From Streptomyces sp. NBC_01446 (GTDB lineage: Bacteria > Actinomycetota > Actinomycetes > Streptomycetales > Streptomycetaceae), in contig NZ_JAPEPO010000003.1 of the NCBI RefSeq assembly GCF_026340095.1, positions 992,001 to 1,056,000 on the forward strand: 64,000 bases of DNA, read 5' to 3'. The notes under the pieces were generated by a model. That model searched no databases. It was given only the letters and a program-made list of their open reading frames with translations, and had not been told where the DNA came from. Position numbers and translations under genes: made by a program. Of the stretch, positions 37,131 through 46,877 are shown in pieces. Each line of letters opens with the position of its first letter. The first letter of the stretch is position 1.

Positions 37131-38881
37131 AGAAAGTCCTCATCGCCAACCGTGGCGAAATCGCTGTCCGCGTGGCCCGGGCGTGCCGGGATGCCGGTAT
37201 CGCGAGCGTTGCCGTTTACGCGGAACCGGACCGGGACGCTTCGCATGTCCGGGCGGCGGACGAGGCGTTCGCGTTGGGCGGTGACACCCCGGCCACCAGC
37301 TATCTCGACATGGCGAAGGTGCTGCAGGCCGCCAAGGACTCGGGCGCGGACGCCATCCACCCCGGCTACGGATTCCTGTCGGAGAACGCGGAGTTCGCCC
37401 AGGCCGTCCTGGACGCCGGTCTGATCTGGATCGGCCCGCCCCCGCAGGCCATCCGCGACCTGGGTGACAAGGTCGCCGCCCGGCACATCGCCCAGCGCGC
37501 CGGCGCCCCGCTGGTCGCCGGCACCCCGGACCCCGTGTCCGGGTCCGACGAGGTCGTCGCGTTCGCCCGCGAACACGGCCTGCCCATCGCCATCAAGGCC
37601 GCCTTCGGCGGCGGCGGCCGCGGCCTCAAGGTCGCCCGCACCCTCGAAGAGGTCCCCGAGCTCTACGACTCCGCCGTGCGCGAAGCCGTCGCAGCGTTCG
37701 GCCGCGGCGAATGCTTCGTCGAGCGCTACCTCGACAAGCCCCGCCACGTGGAGACCCAGTGCCTGGCCGACACCCACGGCAACGTGGTCGTCGTCTCCAC
37801 CCGCGACTGCTCCCTGCAGCGCCGCCACCAAAAGCTCGTGGAAGAGGCCCCCGCCCCCTTCCTGACACCGGCGCAGAACGAGCAGCTCTACACCGCCTCC
37901 AAGGCCATCCTCAAGGAAGCCGGCTACGTCGGCGCCGGCACCGTCGAGTTCCTCGTCGGCCTCGACGGCACCATCTCCTTCCTCGAGGTCAACACCCGCC
38001 TCCAGGTCGAACACCCCGTCACCGAAGAGGTCGCCGGCATCGACCTCGTACGCGAGATGTTCCGCATCGCCGACGGCGAAGCACTCGGCTACGACGACCC
38101 CACCCTGCGCGGCCACTCCTTCGAGTTCCGCATCAACGGCGAGGACCCCGGCCGCGGCTTCCTGCCCGCCCCCGGCACCGTCACCCGCTTCGCCCCGCCC
38201 ACCGGCCCCGGCGTGCGCCTGGACGCCGGCGTCGAGACCGGCAGCGTCATCGGCCCCGCCTGGGACTCCCTGCTCGCCAAACTGATCGTCACCGGCGCCA
38301 CCCGCGAACAGGCCCTGCAACGCGCCGCCCGCGCCCTGGCCGAGTTCGAGGTCGAAGGCATGGCCACCGCCATCCCCTTCCACCGCGCCGTCGTCGTCGA
38401 CCCCGCCTTCACCAGCGACCCGTTCACCATCCACACCCGCTGGATCGAGACCGAGTTCGTCAACGAGATCAAACCCTTCGCCGCCACCCCCGACACCGAC
38501 ACCGACGAGGAAGCCGGCCGCGAGACCGTCGTCGTCGAGGTCGGCGGCAAACGCCTCGAGGTGTCCCTCCCCGTCTCACTCGGCATGTCCCTGGCCCGCA
38601 CCGGCCTCGCCGCCGGCGCCAAGCCCAAACGACGCGCCGCCAAGAAGTCCGGACCGGCCGCCTCCGGCGACACCCTCGCCTCCCCCATGCAGGGCACCAT
38701 CGTCAAGGTCGCCGTCGAGGAAGGCCAGGAAGTCAAGGAAGGCGACCTCGTCGTCGTCCTCGAAGCCATGAAGATGGAACAGCCCCTCAACGCCCACCGC
38801 ACCGGCATCATCAAGGGCCTCAACGCCGAAATCGGCGCCTCCATCACCTCCGGCGCCACCATCTGCGAGATCAAGGACTGA
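37124..38881 (+). CDS. pccA: Biotin carboxylase / biotin carrier alpha subunit (AccA-type)
   Basis: 585 residues. The biotin carboxylase domain (about 1-450) has KKVLIANRGEIAVRVARACR, AAFGGGGRGLKVARTLEEV, TRDCSLQRRHQKLVEEAPAP and EVNTRLQVEHPVTEEVAGID. A basic Ala/Lys linker (GAKPKRRAAKKSG) leads to a biotinyl domain with Lys550 in LEAMKMEQPL. It carboxylates its own biotin with ATP and bicarbonate, then passes CO2 to the beta subunit. It is last in the operon, overlaps the B12-subunit gene by 7 bp and is followed by a terminator. Confidence 0.95.
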   Translation: MLKKVLIANRGEIAVRVARACRDAGIASVAVYAEPDRDASHVRAADEAFALGGDTPATSYLDMAKVLQAAKDSGADAIHPGYGFLSENAEFAQAVLDAGLIWIGPPPQAIRDLGDKVAARHIAQRAGAPLVAGTPDPVSGSDEVVAFAREHGLPIAIKAAFGGGGRGLKVARTLEEVPELYDSAVREAVAAFGRGECFVERYLDKPRHVETQCLADTHGNVVVVSTRDCSLQRRHQKLVEEAPAPFLTPAQNEQLYTASKAILKEAGYVGAGTVEFLVGLDGTISFLEVNTRLQVEHPVTEEVAGIDLVREMFRIADGEALGYDDPTLRGHSFEFRINGEDPGRGFLPAPGTVTRFAPPTGPGVRLDAGVETGSVIGPAWDSLLAKLIVTGATREQALQRAARALAEFEVEGMATAIPFHRAVVVDPAFTSDPFTIHTRWIETEFVNEIKPFAATPDTDTDEEAGRETVVVEVGGKRLEVSLPVSLGMSLARTGLAAGAKPKRRAAKKSGPAASGDTLASPMQGTIVKVAVEEGQEVKEGDLVVVLEAMKMEQPLNAHRTGIIKGLNAEIGASITSGATICEIKD

Positions 38882-38958
38882 TACCGCCTGTGAACCGGGA
38901 TCGGGCCCGCGTCCTGAGCTCACGGTGAGCGTCGCCGCCCACCGGCCCGCGAGCCGAA

Positions 38959-38997
38959 GCCGGCAGCCCAGGAGGATGTTCTTCTGGGCTGTCGGGC
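38959..38997. terminator. Bidirectional terminator after the propionyl-CoA operon
   Basis: GCCGGCAGCCCAG (38959-38971) pairs with CTGGGCTGTCGGGC (38984-38997) around a 12-base loop. It lies between the convergent alpha-subunit and PEBP genes. Confidence 0.7.
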
Positions 38998-39013
38998 TCT
39001 CGCTCCTACGCGC

Positions 39014-39553
39014 TCACTCCGGAGTCTCGTAGACCGGGACGATCGTGGCCCGCGCCACCGCATGGGTGAAGAGCTGGATGCCCAGCCACGCCGGGGAAGC
39101 CGCCGCCGGCACATCCAGCTCGGGCGTGTCCAGCGCGTGGACGGCGTAGATGTAACGGTGAGGACCGTGCCCGGGAGGGGGCGAGGCGCCGAGGAAGCTG
39201 TGCCCGCCCGCGTCGTTGGCCAGCATCTTCGCTCCGACGGGAAGGTACTTCCCGCCCGGCGCCCCGGCACCGGCCTCCAGTTCGTGTACCGACGCGGGGA
39301 TGTCGTACACGGCCCAGTGCCAGAATCCGCTCACCGTAGGTGCGTCCGGGTCGAAGCAGGTCACCGCGAAGCTCTGCGTGTCCGCCGGGAACCCCTCCCA
39401 GGACAGCTGTGGGGAGCGGTCCTCGCCAGGGCCGCCGAAGAGGCTGCTGCACTGCGCGACGTCGAGGGACTTTCCGTCCGCGATGTCCGTGCTGTGCAAA
39501 CCGAACTCGGGCACTGAGGGCAGGACGCTGTAGGGATCGAAGGAGTGGGACAT
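39014..39553 (-). CDS. YbhB/YbcL (PEBP, Raf-kinase-inhibitor-like) family protein
   Basis: 179 residues. The PEBP signature is present: FAVTCFDPDAPTVSGFWHWA, with DPDAP forming part of the anion pocket, and GHGPHRYIYAVHALDTPELD. The protein is cytosolic. Bacterial members bind small anionic ligands, and no reaction is established. It is divergent from the MarR/MFS unit, with 260 bp of AT-richer DNA between them, and convergent with the propionyl-CoA operon. The length is typical of actinobacterial YbhB proteins. Confidence 0.92.
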   Translation of the reverse strand: MSHSFDPYSVLPSVPEFGLHSTDIADGKSLDVAQCSSLFGGPGEDRSPQLSWEGFPADTQSFAVTCFDPDAPTVSGFWHWAVYDIPASVHELEAGAGAPGGKYLPVGAKMLANDAGGHSFLGASPPPGHGPHRYIYAVHALDTPELDVPAAASPAWLGIQLFTHAVARATIVPVYETPE

Positions 39554-39778
39554 GTGCTTCTTCTCCTCTGGTCAGGCGGTCAGGTGCTCGCGGAGTGGTC
39601 GGTGACCGACCCGCCCTGATCGACCACACCCCCGACACTCGCACGACACCGGCACACGCCGCACGCCGCAAATGGGCGACTTCCGTCCCGAAAGAGGCCG
39701 CGAGAGGTCCGTCCCGGGCGACGGACGCCCCAGGAAGAGTTCTGCACGGGGGCGCGACCATCCTGCCCACACACGGTA

Positions 39779-39816
39779 TTGATTCACACTACACATAGAT
39801 GCATAATGCCGTTATG
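39779..39816 (+). promoter_or_regulatory. Promoter with MarR-type operator
   Basis: TTGATT (39779-39784) and CATAAT (39802-39807), 17 bp apart, form a good housekeeping promoter. The perfect inverted repeat CATAA-TGCCG-TTATG (39802-39816) covers the -10 box and the predicted start point, which coincides with ATG 39814. Confidence 0.6.
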
Positions 39817-40263
39817 GATAAGCGGGTCATGGAAGTCGACGCCCGGGCCGAAGGCCTGATGATCGCCGTGGAGCAGATGGTTCGCTACGTGCGGCACAGC
39901 GCCGTCGCCGGCGGCCTGAGCACCGCGGCCTCGTCCGCGATCGGCCGGCTCGGCCGCGAAGGCCCGCACCGACTGAGCGAACTGGCCAGGGCCGAAGGCG
40001 TCTCCCAGCCGAACATGACCCAGCTCGTCACCCGCATGGAACGCACGGGCCTGGTACGCCGTGTGGCTGACCACAACGACGGCCGGGCCGTCCTCGTGGA
40101 GGCCACCGAAAGCGGCCTCGAGGTCTTCCGGCAGCGGCGCGCCGAGCGGGCCCAGGCTCTCGACCTGCTCATCGGGGAGCTGACCGAGCCGGAGCAGCAG
40201 GCCGTGCGGACCGCGCTGCCCGCCCTGGCCCGCGCCATCCAGGACCGCCAGGCCCACGGCTGA
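39814..40263 (+). CDS. MarR family transcriptional regulator
   Basis: About 149 residues from ATG 39814; ATGs at 39799 and 39829 are also in frame. The winged HTH is plain: EGPHRLSELARAEGVSQPNM, TQLVTRMERTGLVRRVADHN and the wing DGRAVLVEATESG. Helices at both ends should form the dimer. The predicted -10 box ends seven bases before 39814, so the transcript may be leaderless, and a palindrome over the -10 box suggests autorepression. It is followed 84 bp later by the MFS-UspA transporter, a usual MarR target. Confidence 0.9.
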   Translation: MDKRVMEVDARAEGLMIAVEQMVRYVRHSAVAGGLSTAASSAIGRLGREGPHRLSELARAEGVSQPNMTQLVTRMERTGLVRRVADHNDGRAVLVEATESGLEVFRQRRAERAQALDLLIGELTEPEQQAVRTALPALARAIQDRQAHG

Positions 40264-40347
40264 CCCACCCCGCCACCAGCCATCCACCACCCCGCAAATC
40301 TGCGCCTCCCTCACCACCGCTTCTCGACACTTTGGAGAGAACCGCAC

Positions 40348-42072
40348 ATGAGTGCATCGCATGGAAAGGCCGCCAGTCCCTTCAAGCAGCCCAAGGCCGT
40401 CTGGGCCGTGGCGTTCGCCTGCGTGATCTCGTTCATGGGCATCGGGCTGGTCGACCCGATCCTCCCCGCCCTGGCCGAGAACCTGCACGCCTCACCCAGC
40501 CAGGTCTCCCTGCTCTTCAGCAGCTATCTGATCGTGACCGCGGTCGCCATGCTCTTCGTCGGCTGGATATCCAGCCGCATCGGCGCCAAGCGCACCCTGG
40601 TCGTGGGCCTGCTCGTCATCGTCGTATTCGCCGCCCTGGCCGGGATGGCCGGCTCGGTCAACGGCATCGTCGGCATGCGGGCCGGCTGGGGCCTGGGCAA
40701 CGCGATGTTCATCGCCACCTCCCTCGCCGTCATCGTCGCCTCCGCGAGCGGCGGCTTCGGCGGCGCGATCATCCTGTACGAGACCGCGCTCGGCCTCGGA
40801 ATCGCCGTCGGCCCGCTGCTGGGCGGGGAGCTGGGCGGCATCAGCTGGCGCGGCCCGTTCTTCGGCGTCGCCGTGCTGATGGCCATCGCGCTGGTCGCGA
40901 CCCTCGCCTTCGTGCCCTCGCTGCCCAAGCCGAAGCGGCCCACCTCACCGGTCGCGCCGCTCAAGGCGCTGCGCCACCGCGGCCTGCTGACCATGGGCAT
41001 CATGGCCCTGCTGTACAACTGGGGCTTCTTCACGATGCTCGGCTACGCCCCGTACCCGATGAAGCTGAACGCGCACGAGCTCGGTCTGGTCTTCACCGGC
41101 TGGGGCCTGCTGGTGGCCGCCTTCAGCGTCTTCTTCGCCCCGCGCCTGCAGGCCCGCTTCGGCACGGCCCCCGTCCTGTACGCCAACCTGCTCGGCCTCG
41201 GCATCGTGATGGCGCTCATCGCCGCCGGCGTCAGCAACCCCACGGTCGTCATCGTGGCCGTCATCGTCAGCGGCGCCTTCATCGGCATCAACAACACCCT
41301 GACCACACAGGCCGTCATGCTCGTCTCCCCGGTCGAGCGCCCCGTGGCCTCGTCCGCCTATGGGTTCCTGCGCTTCATCGGCGGCGGTCTGGCCCCCTTC
41401 GTCGCGGGCAAGCTCGCCGACGCCACGGACCTGAGCGTTCCCTTCTACCTGGGCGCTGCCACCTTCCTCCTGGCCATCCCCGTGCTGGCCAGCGGCCACA
41501 GTCTGCTGCGCAAGGCGGAGGCGAGGCTGGGCGAGGGTGAGCCCGTCACCCCTTCGCTCACCCCTGTCGGCAGTCCGGCCGTTGCGACGGACGCGCCGCG
41601 CGTCATCGTCGCGGTAGGCGCCCACGACAGGGCCGCCGCCATCGTCGACGCCGCGGCCCGGCTCGCTCGCGACACCGGCAGTCCGCTGGAGGTCGTCCAC
41701 GTCCAGCAGACGGCGGTGGTCGAGGAACAGGCCGTCGACACCGAGACGGACGAACAGGCCCGTGCCGCCGTGACCGCCCACCTCGATCGCCTAAGCGCCG
41801 ACGGCGTCGCCGCCACCGGGCAGGTCCTGACGAGCGTGGGCGACCACGCCGCCGCGGGCCGCGCCCTCGCCCACCACGCGGCGGAGGTGCACGCCCGTAC
41901 GGTGGCCATCGGACGCTCGCCGCGCGGCCCCGTCACCCAATTCGCCGACGGCAGTCTCACTACTGCTCTCACCCACTCCGCCACGTGCACGGTCGTCCTC
42001 GTCGACCCCGACAGCACACCCCGGCACCTGACCAAGGACAGCCTGGCGGAGATGCGGAACAGCGCGGTCTGA
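40348..42072 (+). CDS. MFS transporter fused to a C-terminal UspA domain
   Basis: 574 residues, SD GGAGAG. Residues 1 to about 400 form a 12-TM DHA1-type exporter (GIGLVDPILPALAENLHASP; GWISSRIGAKRTLVVGLLVI motif A; SGAFIGINNTLTTQAVMLVS). From about residue 425 a universal-stress-protein domain follows (APRVIVAVGAHDRAAAIVDA; GRSPRGPVTQFADGSLTTAL; CTVVLVDPDS), with the GRSxRG-type nucleotide-binding glycine region. The UspA part is cytosolic and may sense ATP or stress. It lies in a unit with MarR, so drug-inducible efflux is likely. The fusion is unusual but appears intact. Confidence 0.92.
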   Translation: MSASHGKAASPFKQPKAVWAVAFACVISFMGIGLVDPILPALAENLHASPSQVSLLFSSYLIVTAVAMLFVGWISSRIGAKRTLVVGLLVIVVFAALAGMAGSVNGIVGMRAGWGLGNAMFIATSLAVIVASASGGFGGAIILYETALGLGIAVGPLLGGELGGISWRGPFFGVAVLMAIALVATLAFVPSLPKPKRPTSPVAPLKALRHRGLLTMGIMALLYNWGFFTMLGYAPYPMKLNAHELGLVFTGWGLLVAAFSVFFAPRLQARFGTAPVLYANLLGLGIVMALIAAGVSNPTVVIVAVIVSGAFIGINNTLTTQAVMLVSPVERPVASSAYGFLRFIGGGLAPFVAGKLADATDLSVPFYLGAATFLLAIPVLASGHSLLRKAEARLGEGEPVTPSLTPVGSPAVATDAPRVIVAVGAHDRAAAIVDAAARLARDTGSPLEVVHVQQTAVVEEQAVDTETDEQARAAVTAHLDRLSADGVAATGQVLTSVGDHAAAGRALAHHAAEVHARTVAIGRSPRGPVTQFADGSLTTALTHSATCTVVLVDPDSTPRHLTKDSLAEMRNSAV

Positions 42073-42184
42073 TCCATTGCCGTCCGGGCTGCGGTGCACG
42101 TTCGTGCCGCAGCCCGGAGCTGTCTCCGCCCGCACGGGCTGAAGGCTGAGACCCCGATCACTTTGGCGGCGCCCACTGGACGAC

Positions 42185-42202
42185 ATACCGACTAGTCAGG
42201 AT
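42185..42202. promoter_or_regulatory. Candidate TetR-type operator before the ACAD11-like operon
   Basis: ATACCGACTAGTCAGGAT is an 18-bp near-palindrome centred on GACTAGTC (42190-42197), 40-57 bp before the first gene. Upstream, TTGGCG (42165-42170) lies about 17 bp from TACCGA, so the operator would cover the -10 region. It shares TACCGACT with the operator at 25078. Confidence 0.5.
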
Positions 42203-42241
42203 GATGAGTCCGTCCAGTTCAGACGTCCCGTAGGAGCAAAG

Positions 42242-43276
42242 ATGAGTGCCGGCCACCCTCCAGGTCTCGATCTCGACCAGTTGCGCGGCCACCTCGACCG
42301 GGAGCGCCCGGGGCTCGTGGCCGGTCCGCTGTCCGGGCGGGTCGTCGAGGGCGGCCGGTCGAACCTGACCTACATCGTCGGCGACGGCTCGTCGACCTGG
42401 GTGGTCCGGCGTCCGCCGCTGGGTCATGTGCTTGCCACCGCGCACGACATGAAGCGCGAGTACCGGGTGATCAGCGCCCTGAACCCGACGTCCGTGCCGG
42501 TGCCCGGGGCCCTGCTCATGTGCGAGGACGACAGCGTGCTCGGCGCGCCGTTCTACGTGATGGAGTACGTGGCGGGCACGCCGTACCGCACGGCCGACCA
42601 GCTCGCGCAGCTGGGCCCGGAACGCACCCGCGCCGCCGTGCTGAGCCTCGTGGACACCCTCGTCGACCTGCACGCCGTGGACCCCGCCGAGGTGGGCCTC
42701 GCGGACTTCGGGCGGCCCGAGGGGTTCCTCGACCGGCAGCTGCGGCGCTGGGGCAAGCAGCTCGACGCGTCCAGGAACCGCGAGCTGGCCGGCGTCGACG
42801 AGCTGCACGCGGCGCTCGGCCGCGCGCTGCCGACCTCGCCCGCCCCCACGGTCGTGCACGGCGACTACCGCCTCGACAACGTCCTGATCAACGAGGACGC
42901 CGACGGCGTCGACCGGATCAAGGCCGTCCTCGACTGGGAGATGTCCACGCTCGGTGACCCGCTCACCGACCTGGGCCTGCTGGTGATGTACAGCGCGAAG
43001 CTGGAAGTGCCCGACTCCCCCGTCTCCACGACCGCCGCGGCCGCCGGGCACCCCGACCCGGCCGAGATCATCGAGCGGTACGCCGCGCGCTCGGGGCGTG
43101 ACGTGTCCGCCGTCTCCTGGTACACGGCCTTCGCGTGGTTCAAGCTCGCCGTGATCCTTGAAGGCATCCACTACCGCTACACCCTCGGCCAGACCGTCGG
43201 CGCCGGCTTCGACCGTATCGGTGAGCTCGTGCCCGTCTTCATCGACCACGGCCTGACGACCCTTCAGAAAGGCTGA
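42242..43276 (+). CDS. APH-type phosphotransferase (ACAD10/11-like kinase)
   Basis: 344 residues from ATG 42242, with GGAG seven bases upstream. The aminoglycoside-phosphotransferase fold is visible: GGRSNLTYIVGDGSSTWVVR, the Brenner motif VVHGDYRLDNVLINEDADGV and the metal motif VLDWEMSTLGDPLTDLGLLV. In ACAD10/11 systems such a kinase phosphorylates 4-hydroxyacyl-CoA and the adjacent dehydrogenase-type domain eliminates phosphate. Here the dehydrogenase gene follows 6 bp later, so the pair likely acts on hydroxylated fatty acids. Confidence 0.9.
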   Translation: MSAGHPPGLDLDQLRGHLDRERPGLVAGPLSGRVVEGGRSNLTYIVGDGSSTWVVRRPPLGHVLATAHDMKREYRVISALNPTSVPVPGALLMCEDDSVLGAPFYVMEYVAGTPYRTADQLAQLGPERTRAAVLSLVDTLVDLHAVDPAEVGLADFGRPEGFLDRQLRRWGKQLDASRNRELAGVDELHAALGRALPTSPAPTVVHGDYRLDNVLINEDADGVDRIKAVLDWEMSTLGDPLTDLGLLVMYSAKLEVPDSPVSTTAAAAGHPDPAEIIERYAARSGRDVSAVSWYTAFAWFKLAVILEGIHYRYTLGQTVGAGFDRIGELVPVFIDHGLTTLQKG

Positions 43277-43282
43277 CCCGCA

Positions 43283-44497
<1,215 letters not shown>

Positions 44498-44672
44498 CAC
44501 GTGGAGATCCGGCCCACAGGCGCCGGAATCGCGATGTGGCCCCTGCCCGGTCGGGCGGGGGCCGCGTCTGTTGAAGTGCCCTTGCCGCCGCCAATTTCGG
44601 ACCTGGTGTATCAAGCGACGAGTGATATCGGCAGACTTCATGCATTGCACTCCACCATCACGAGGAATTCAC

Positions 44673-45260
44673 ATGATCACGCTCACCAAGGAAGACGGAC
44701 CGGCCGATCTCGACGGTGTGACCCACCTGTCGATCGGGGTGTCCTGGGACCCCACCGCCGGCAGCAGCGGCGGGCTGATGGGCAAGCTCCGCCGCAACGT
44801 CGGCACGGACCTCGACCTCATCGCCATCGCGCTGCAGGGCGCCGACCCGGTACGGCTGGCAGGCCTCGACTCCCTGGACCCGCTGGGCAACGGCTCCTTG
44901 GTGCACAGCGGCGACAACCAGACGGGGCGCGGTGACGGGGACGACGAGACCGTGACCGTCGAGTTCGGCCGCATCCCGACGAACATCACGTCGATCGTGT
45001 TCGTGGCCGCCGCGTACAAGAAGTCGAGCTCCTTCCAGAAGGCGCGGAACATCAGCTTCAAGGTGTACGACGCGACCGGTGGCACCTCTCAGCAGGTCGC
45101 CGACATCTGGCCGAGCCTGCTCACCAACGACAACGGCTGCCGTGTCGCCAAGGCGATCCGGGTCGACGGCAGTTGGAAGCTCGAGGTGCTGAACGAGACC
45201 GGGAAGATCAAGCAGGGTGACGAGCGGGCGCTGATGCGTTTCGCCGTGAGCAACCGGTAG
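44673..45260 (+). CDS. TerD family protein
   Basis: 195 residues from ATG 44673, with GAGGA eight bases upstream. Family features: an N-terminal strand ITLTKEDGPADLDGVTHLSI, GVSWDPTAG, the calcium-binding stretch SLVHSGDNQTGRGDGDDETV with the acidic DGDDE cluster, and IVFVAAAYKKSSSFQKARNI. The insert GSSGGLMGKLRRNVGTD is larger than in minimal TerD. TerD proteins bind Ca2+ and take part in tellurite and stress responses and in Streptomyces development. No other ter genes lie nearby. Confidence 0.93.
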   Translation: MITLTKEDGPADLDGVTHLSIGVSWDPTAGSSGGLMGKLRRNVGTDLDLIAIALQGADPVRLAGLDSLDPLGNGSLVHSGDNQTGRGDGDDETVTVEFGRIPTNITSIVFVAAAYKKSSSFQKARNISFKVYDATGGTSQQVADIWPSLLTNDNGCRVAKAIRVDGSWKLEVLNETGKIKQGDERALMRFAVSNR

Positions 45261-45339
45261 ACGGGGATCAACAAGTAGGAAGCCGGGCGCGTCGTGTACG
45301 TGCCCGGCTCCGCTTCTCTGTCCTCCGATGAGGGACCGC

Positions 45340-46707
45340 TCAGTGATGTGGCACCCGGCGCGCCGACGTCGGAGGGTCGCTGCCTGCCGTCAGGTGCGTG
45401 GTGAACCACTGCCTCGCGAGGTCGGCGACCCGGTCGAGCGCTCCGGGTTCCTCGAAGAGGTGCGTGGCTCCTGGCACGATCTCCAGCCTGTTCTCGCAAC
45501 GGAGTTGAGCCTGGGCGGCACGGTTGAGGTCGAGCACCATCACGTCGGCCCCGCCGACGATGAGCAGGGTCGGCGCTCGTACGTCGTCGAGGCGCGGCCC
45601 GGCGAGGTCGGGCCGTCCGCCACGGGACACCACGGCGCCGATGTCCGGGTCGTCGGCGGCCGCCCGGAGCGCCGCCGCGGCCCCGGTGCTGGCACCGAAG
45701 TATCCGATCGGCGCCGACTCGCGGTCGCGCAGCCAACGGGTGGCTCCCGCCAGCCTGCCGGCGAGCGTGCCGATGTCGAAGACGTTGTTCCGGTCGGCCT
45801 CCTCGGCGGGCGTGAGCAGGTCGAACAGCAGCGTGCCGAGGCCCGCTTCCTGCAACGCCTCCGCCACCGCCCGATTGCGTGGACTGTGCCGGCTGCTGCC
45901 GGAGCCGTGGGCGAACATCACCAGGCCCGCGGCACCTTCCGGCCGTGCGAGGTCTCCGGCGAGCCGGACTCCGGCGGCCTCCACCTCGACGTCGGTCGTG
46001 ACCGGCGCGGGCCGGACACGTGCGGGATCCGCCACGGCCCGCGCCAGACACGCGGCCACTTCCTCGTCCGTGGTCTGCGAGAAGTCGCTGTACCACTCAC
46101 CGACGGAACCGAACAGGGGCGGTACGGAGAGGCACACCACGTCGTCGGCCACCGCGCTCAGTCGGCGCATCGCGTCGGGCGGCGCCACCGGCACGGCAAG
46201 GACCACGCGGGCAGCGCCCTGGGCCCGTACGACCTGGCATGCGGCCGCCGCCGTGGCGCCGGTCGCGATCCCGTCGTCCACCACGATCACCGTACGGGCC
46301 TCACCGATCACCGTGGGAGCCTCACCACCCACCACCGTTCCGTGCTCGCCGGTGGGCGCAGGCCGCCCGCCGCGGTACCGCCGTGCCCGTCGCTCCAGCT
46401 CCTGTCGCTCCGTGCGCTCGACGGCCGCGACGCGGTCCGGGCCGATCCCGCAGTGGCGCACGACGTCGTCGTTGAGGACCCGCACGCCGCCCTCGCCGAT
46501 CGCGCCGAAGGCCAGTTCCGGCTGGTACGGGACGCCGAGTTTGCGGACCACGATCACATCGAGCGGGGCGCCCAGCGCACGCGCCACCTCGAAGGCCACC
46601 GGAACACCGCCACGGGGCAGCCCGAGGACGACCGGCTCCTCATCACGCAGATGCTGCACCGCTGCGGCAAGCCGCCGCCCGGCATCAGTACGATCCGTGA
46701 ACCGCAC
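45340..46707 (-). CDS. Phosphoribosyltransferase / dienelactone-hydrolase-like fusion
   Basis: 455 residues from GTG 46707. The N-terminal half (about 1-215) is a type I PRTase: GLPRGGVPVAFEVARALGAP, and the PRPP loop in VIVVDDGIATGATAAAACQV. The C-terminal half (about 220-440) is an alpha/beta hydrolase: VMFAHGSGSSRHSPRNRAVA, nucleophile elbow GYFGASTGAAAAL and His in VPGATHLFEEPGAL. Such fusions recur in actinobacteria, often in dormancy or stress regions. The reaction is unknown. It is divergent from the PP2C gene, with a 170-bp control region between. Confidence 0.9.
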   Translation of the reverse strand: MRFTDRTDAGRRLAAAVQHLRDEEPVVLGLPRGGVPVAFEVARALGAPLDVIVVRKLGVPYQPELAFGAIGEGGVRVLNDDVVRHCGIGPDRVAAVERTERQELERRARRYRGGRPAPTGEHGTVVGGEAPTVIGEARTVIVVDDGIATGATAAAACQVVRAQGAARVVLAVPVAPPDAMRRLSAVADDVVCLSVPPLFGSVGEWYSDFSQTTDEEVAACLARAVADPARVRPAPVTTDVEVEAAGVRLAGDLARPEGAAGLVMFAHGSGSSRHSPRNRAVAEALQEAGLGTLLFDLLTPAEEADRNNVFDIGTLAGRLAGATRWLRDRESAPIGYFGASTGAAAALRAAADDPDIGAVVSRGGRPDLAGPRLDDVRAPTLLIVGGADVMVLDLNRAAQAQLRCENRLEIVPGATHLFEEPGALDRVADLARQWFTTHLTAGSDPPTSARRVPHH

Positions 46708-46877
46708 AGCGCTCGCCCCTCTCGGAGCCTCTCGCAGGTGACGGCAGGCATGGCGTCTGCCCTTACCTCCGGGCTAACCCAGTTCGCGGCGCCGCGCAAC
46801 TCGGGACGCGAGCCGCTCTTCGGCGCGACAATGGTGGTGCGGATGATGCGCTCCTTCGCGGAGAGGCGGCACCGGCT

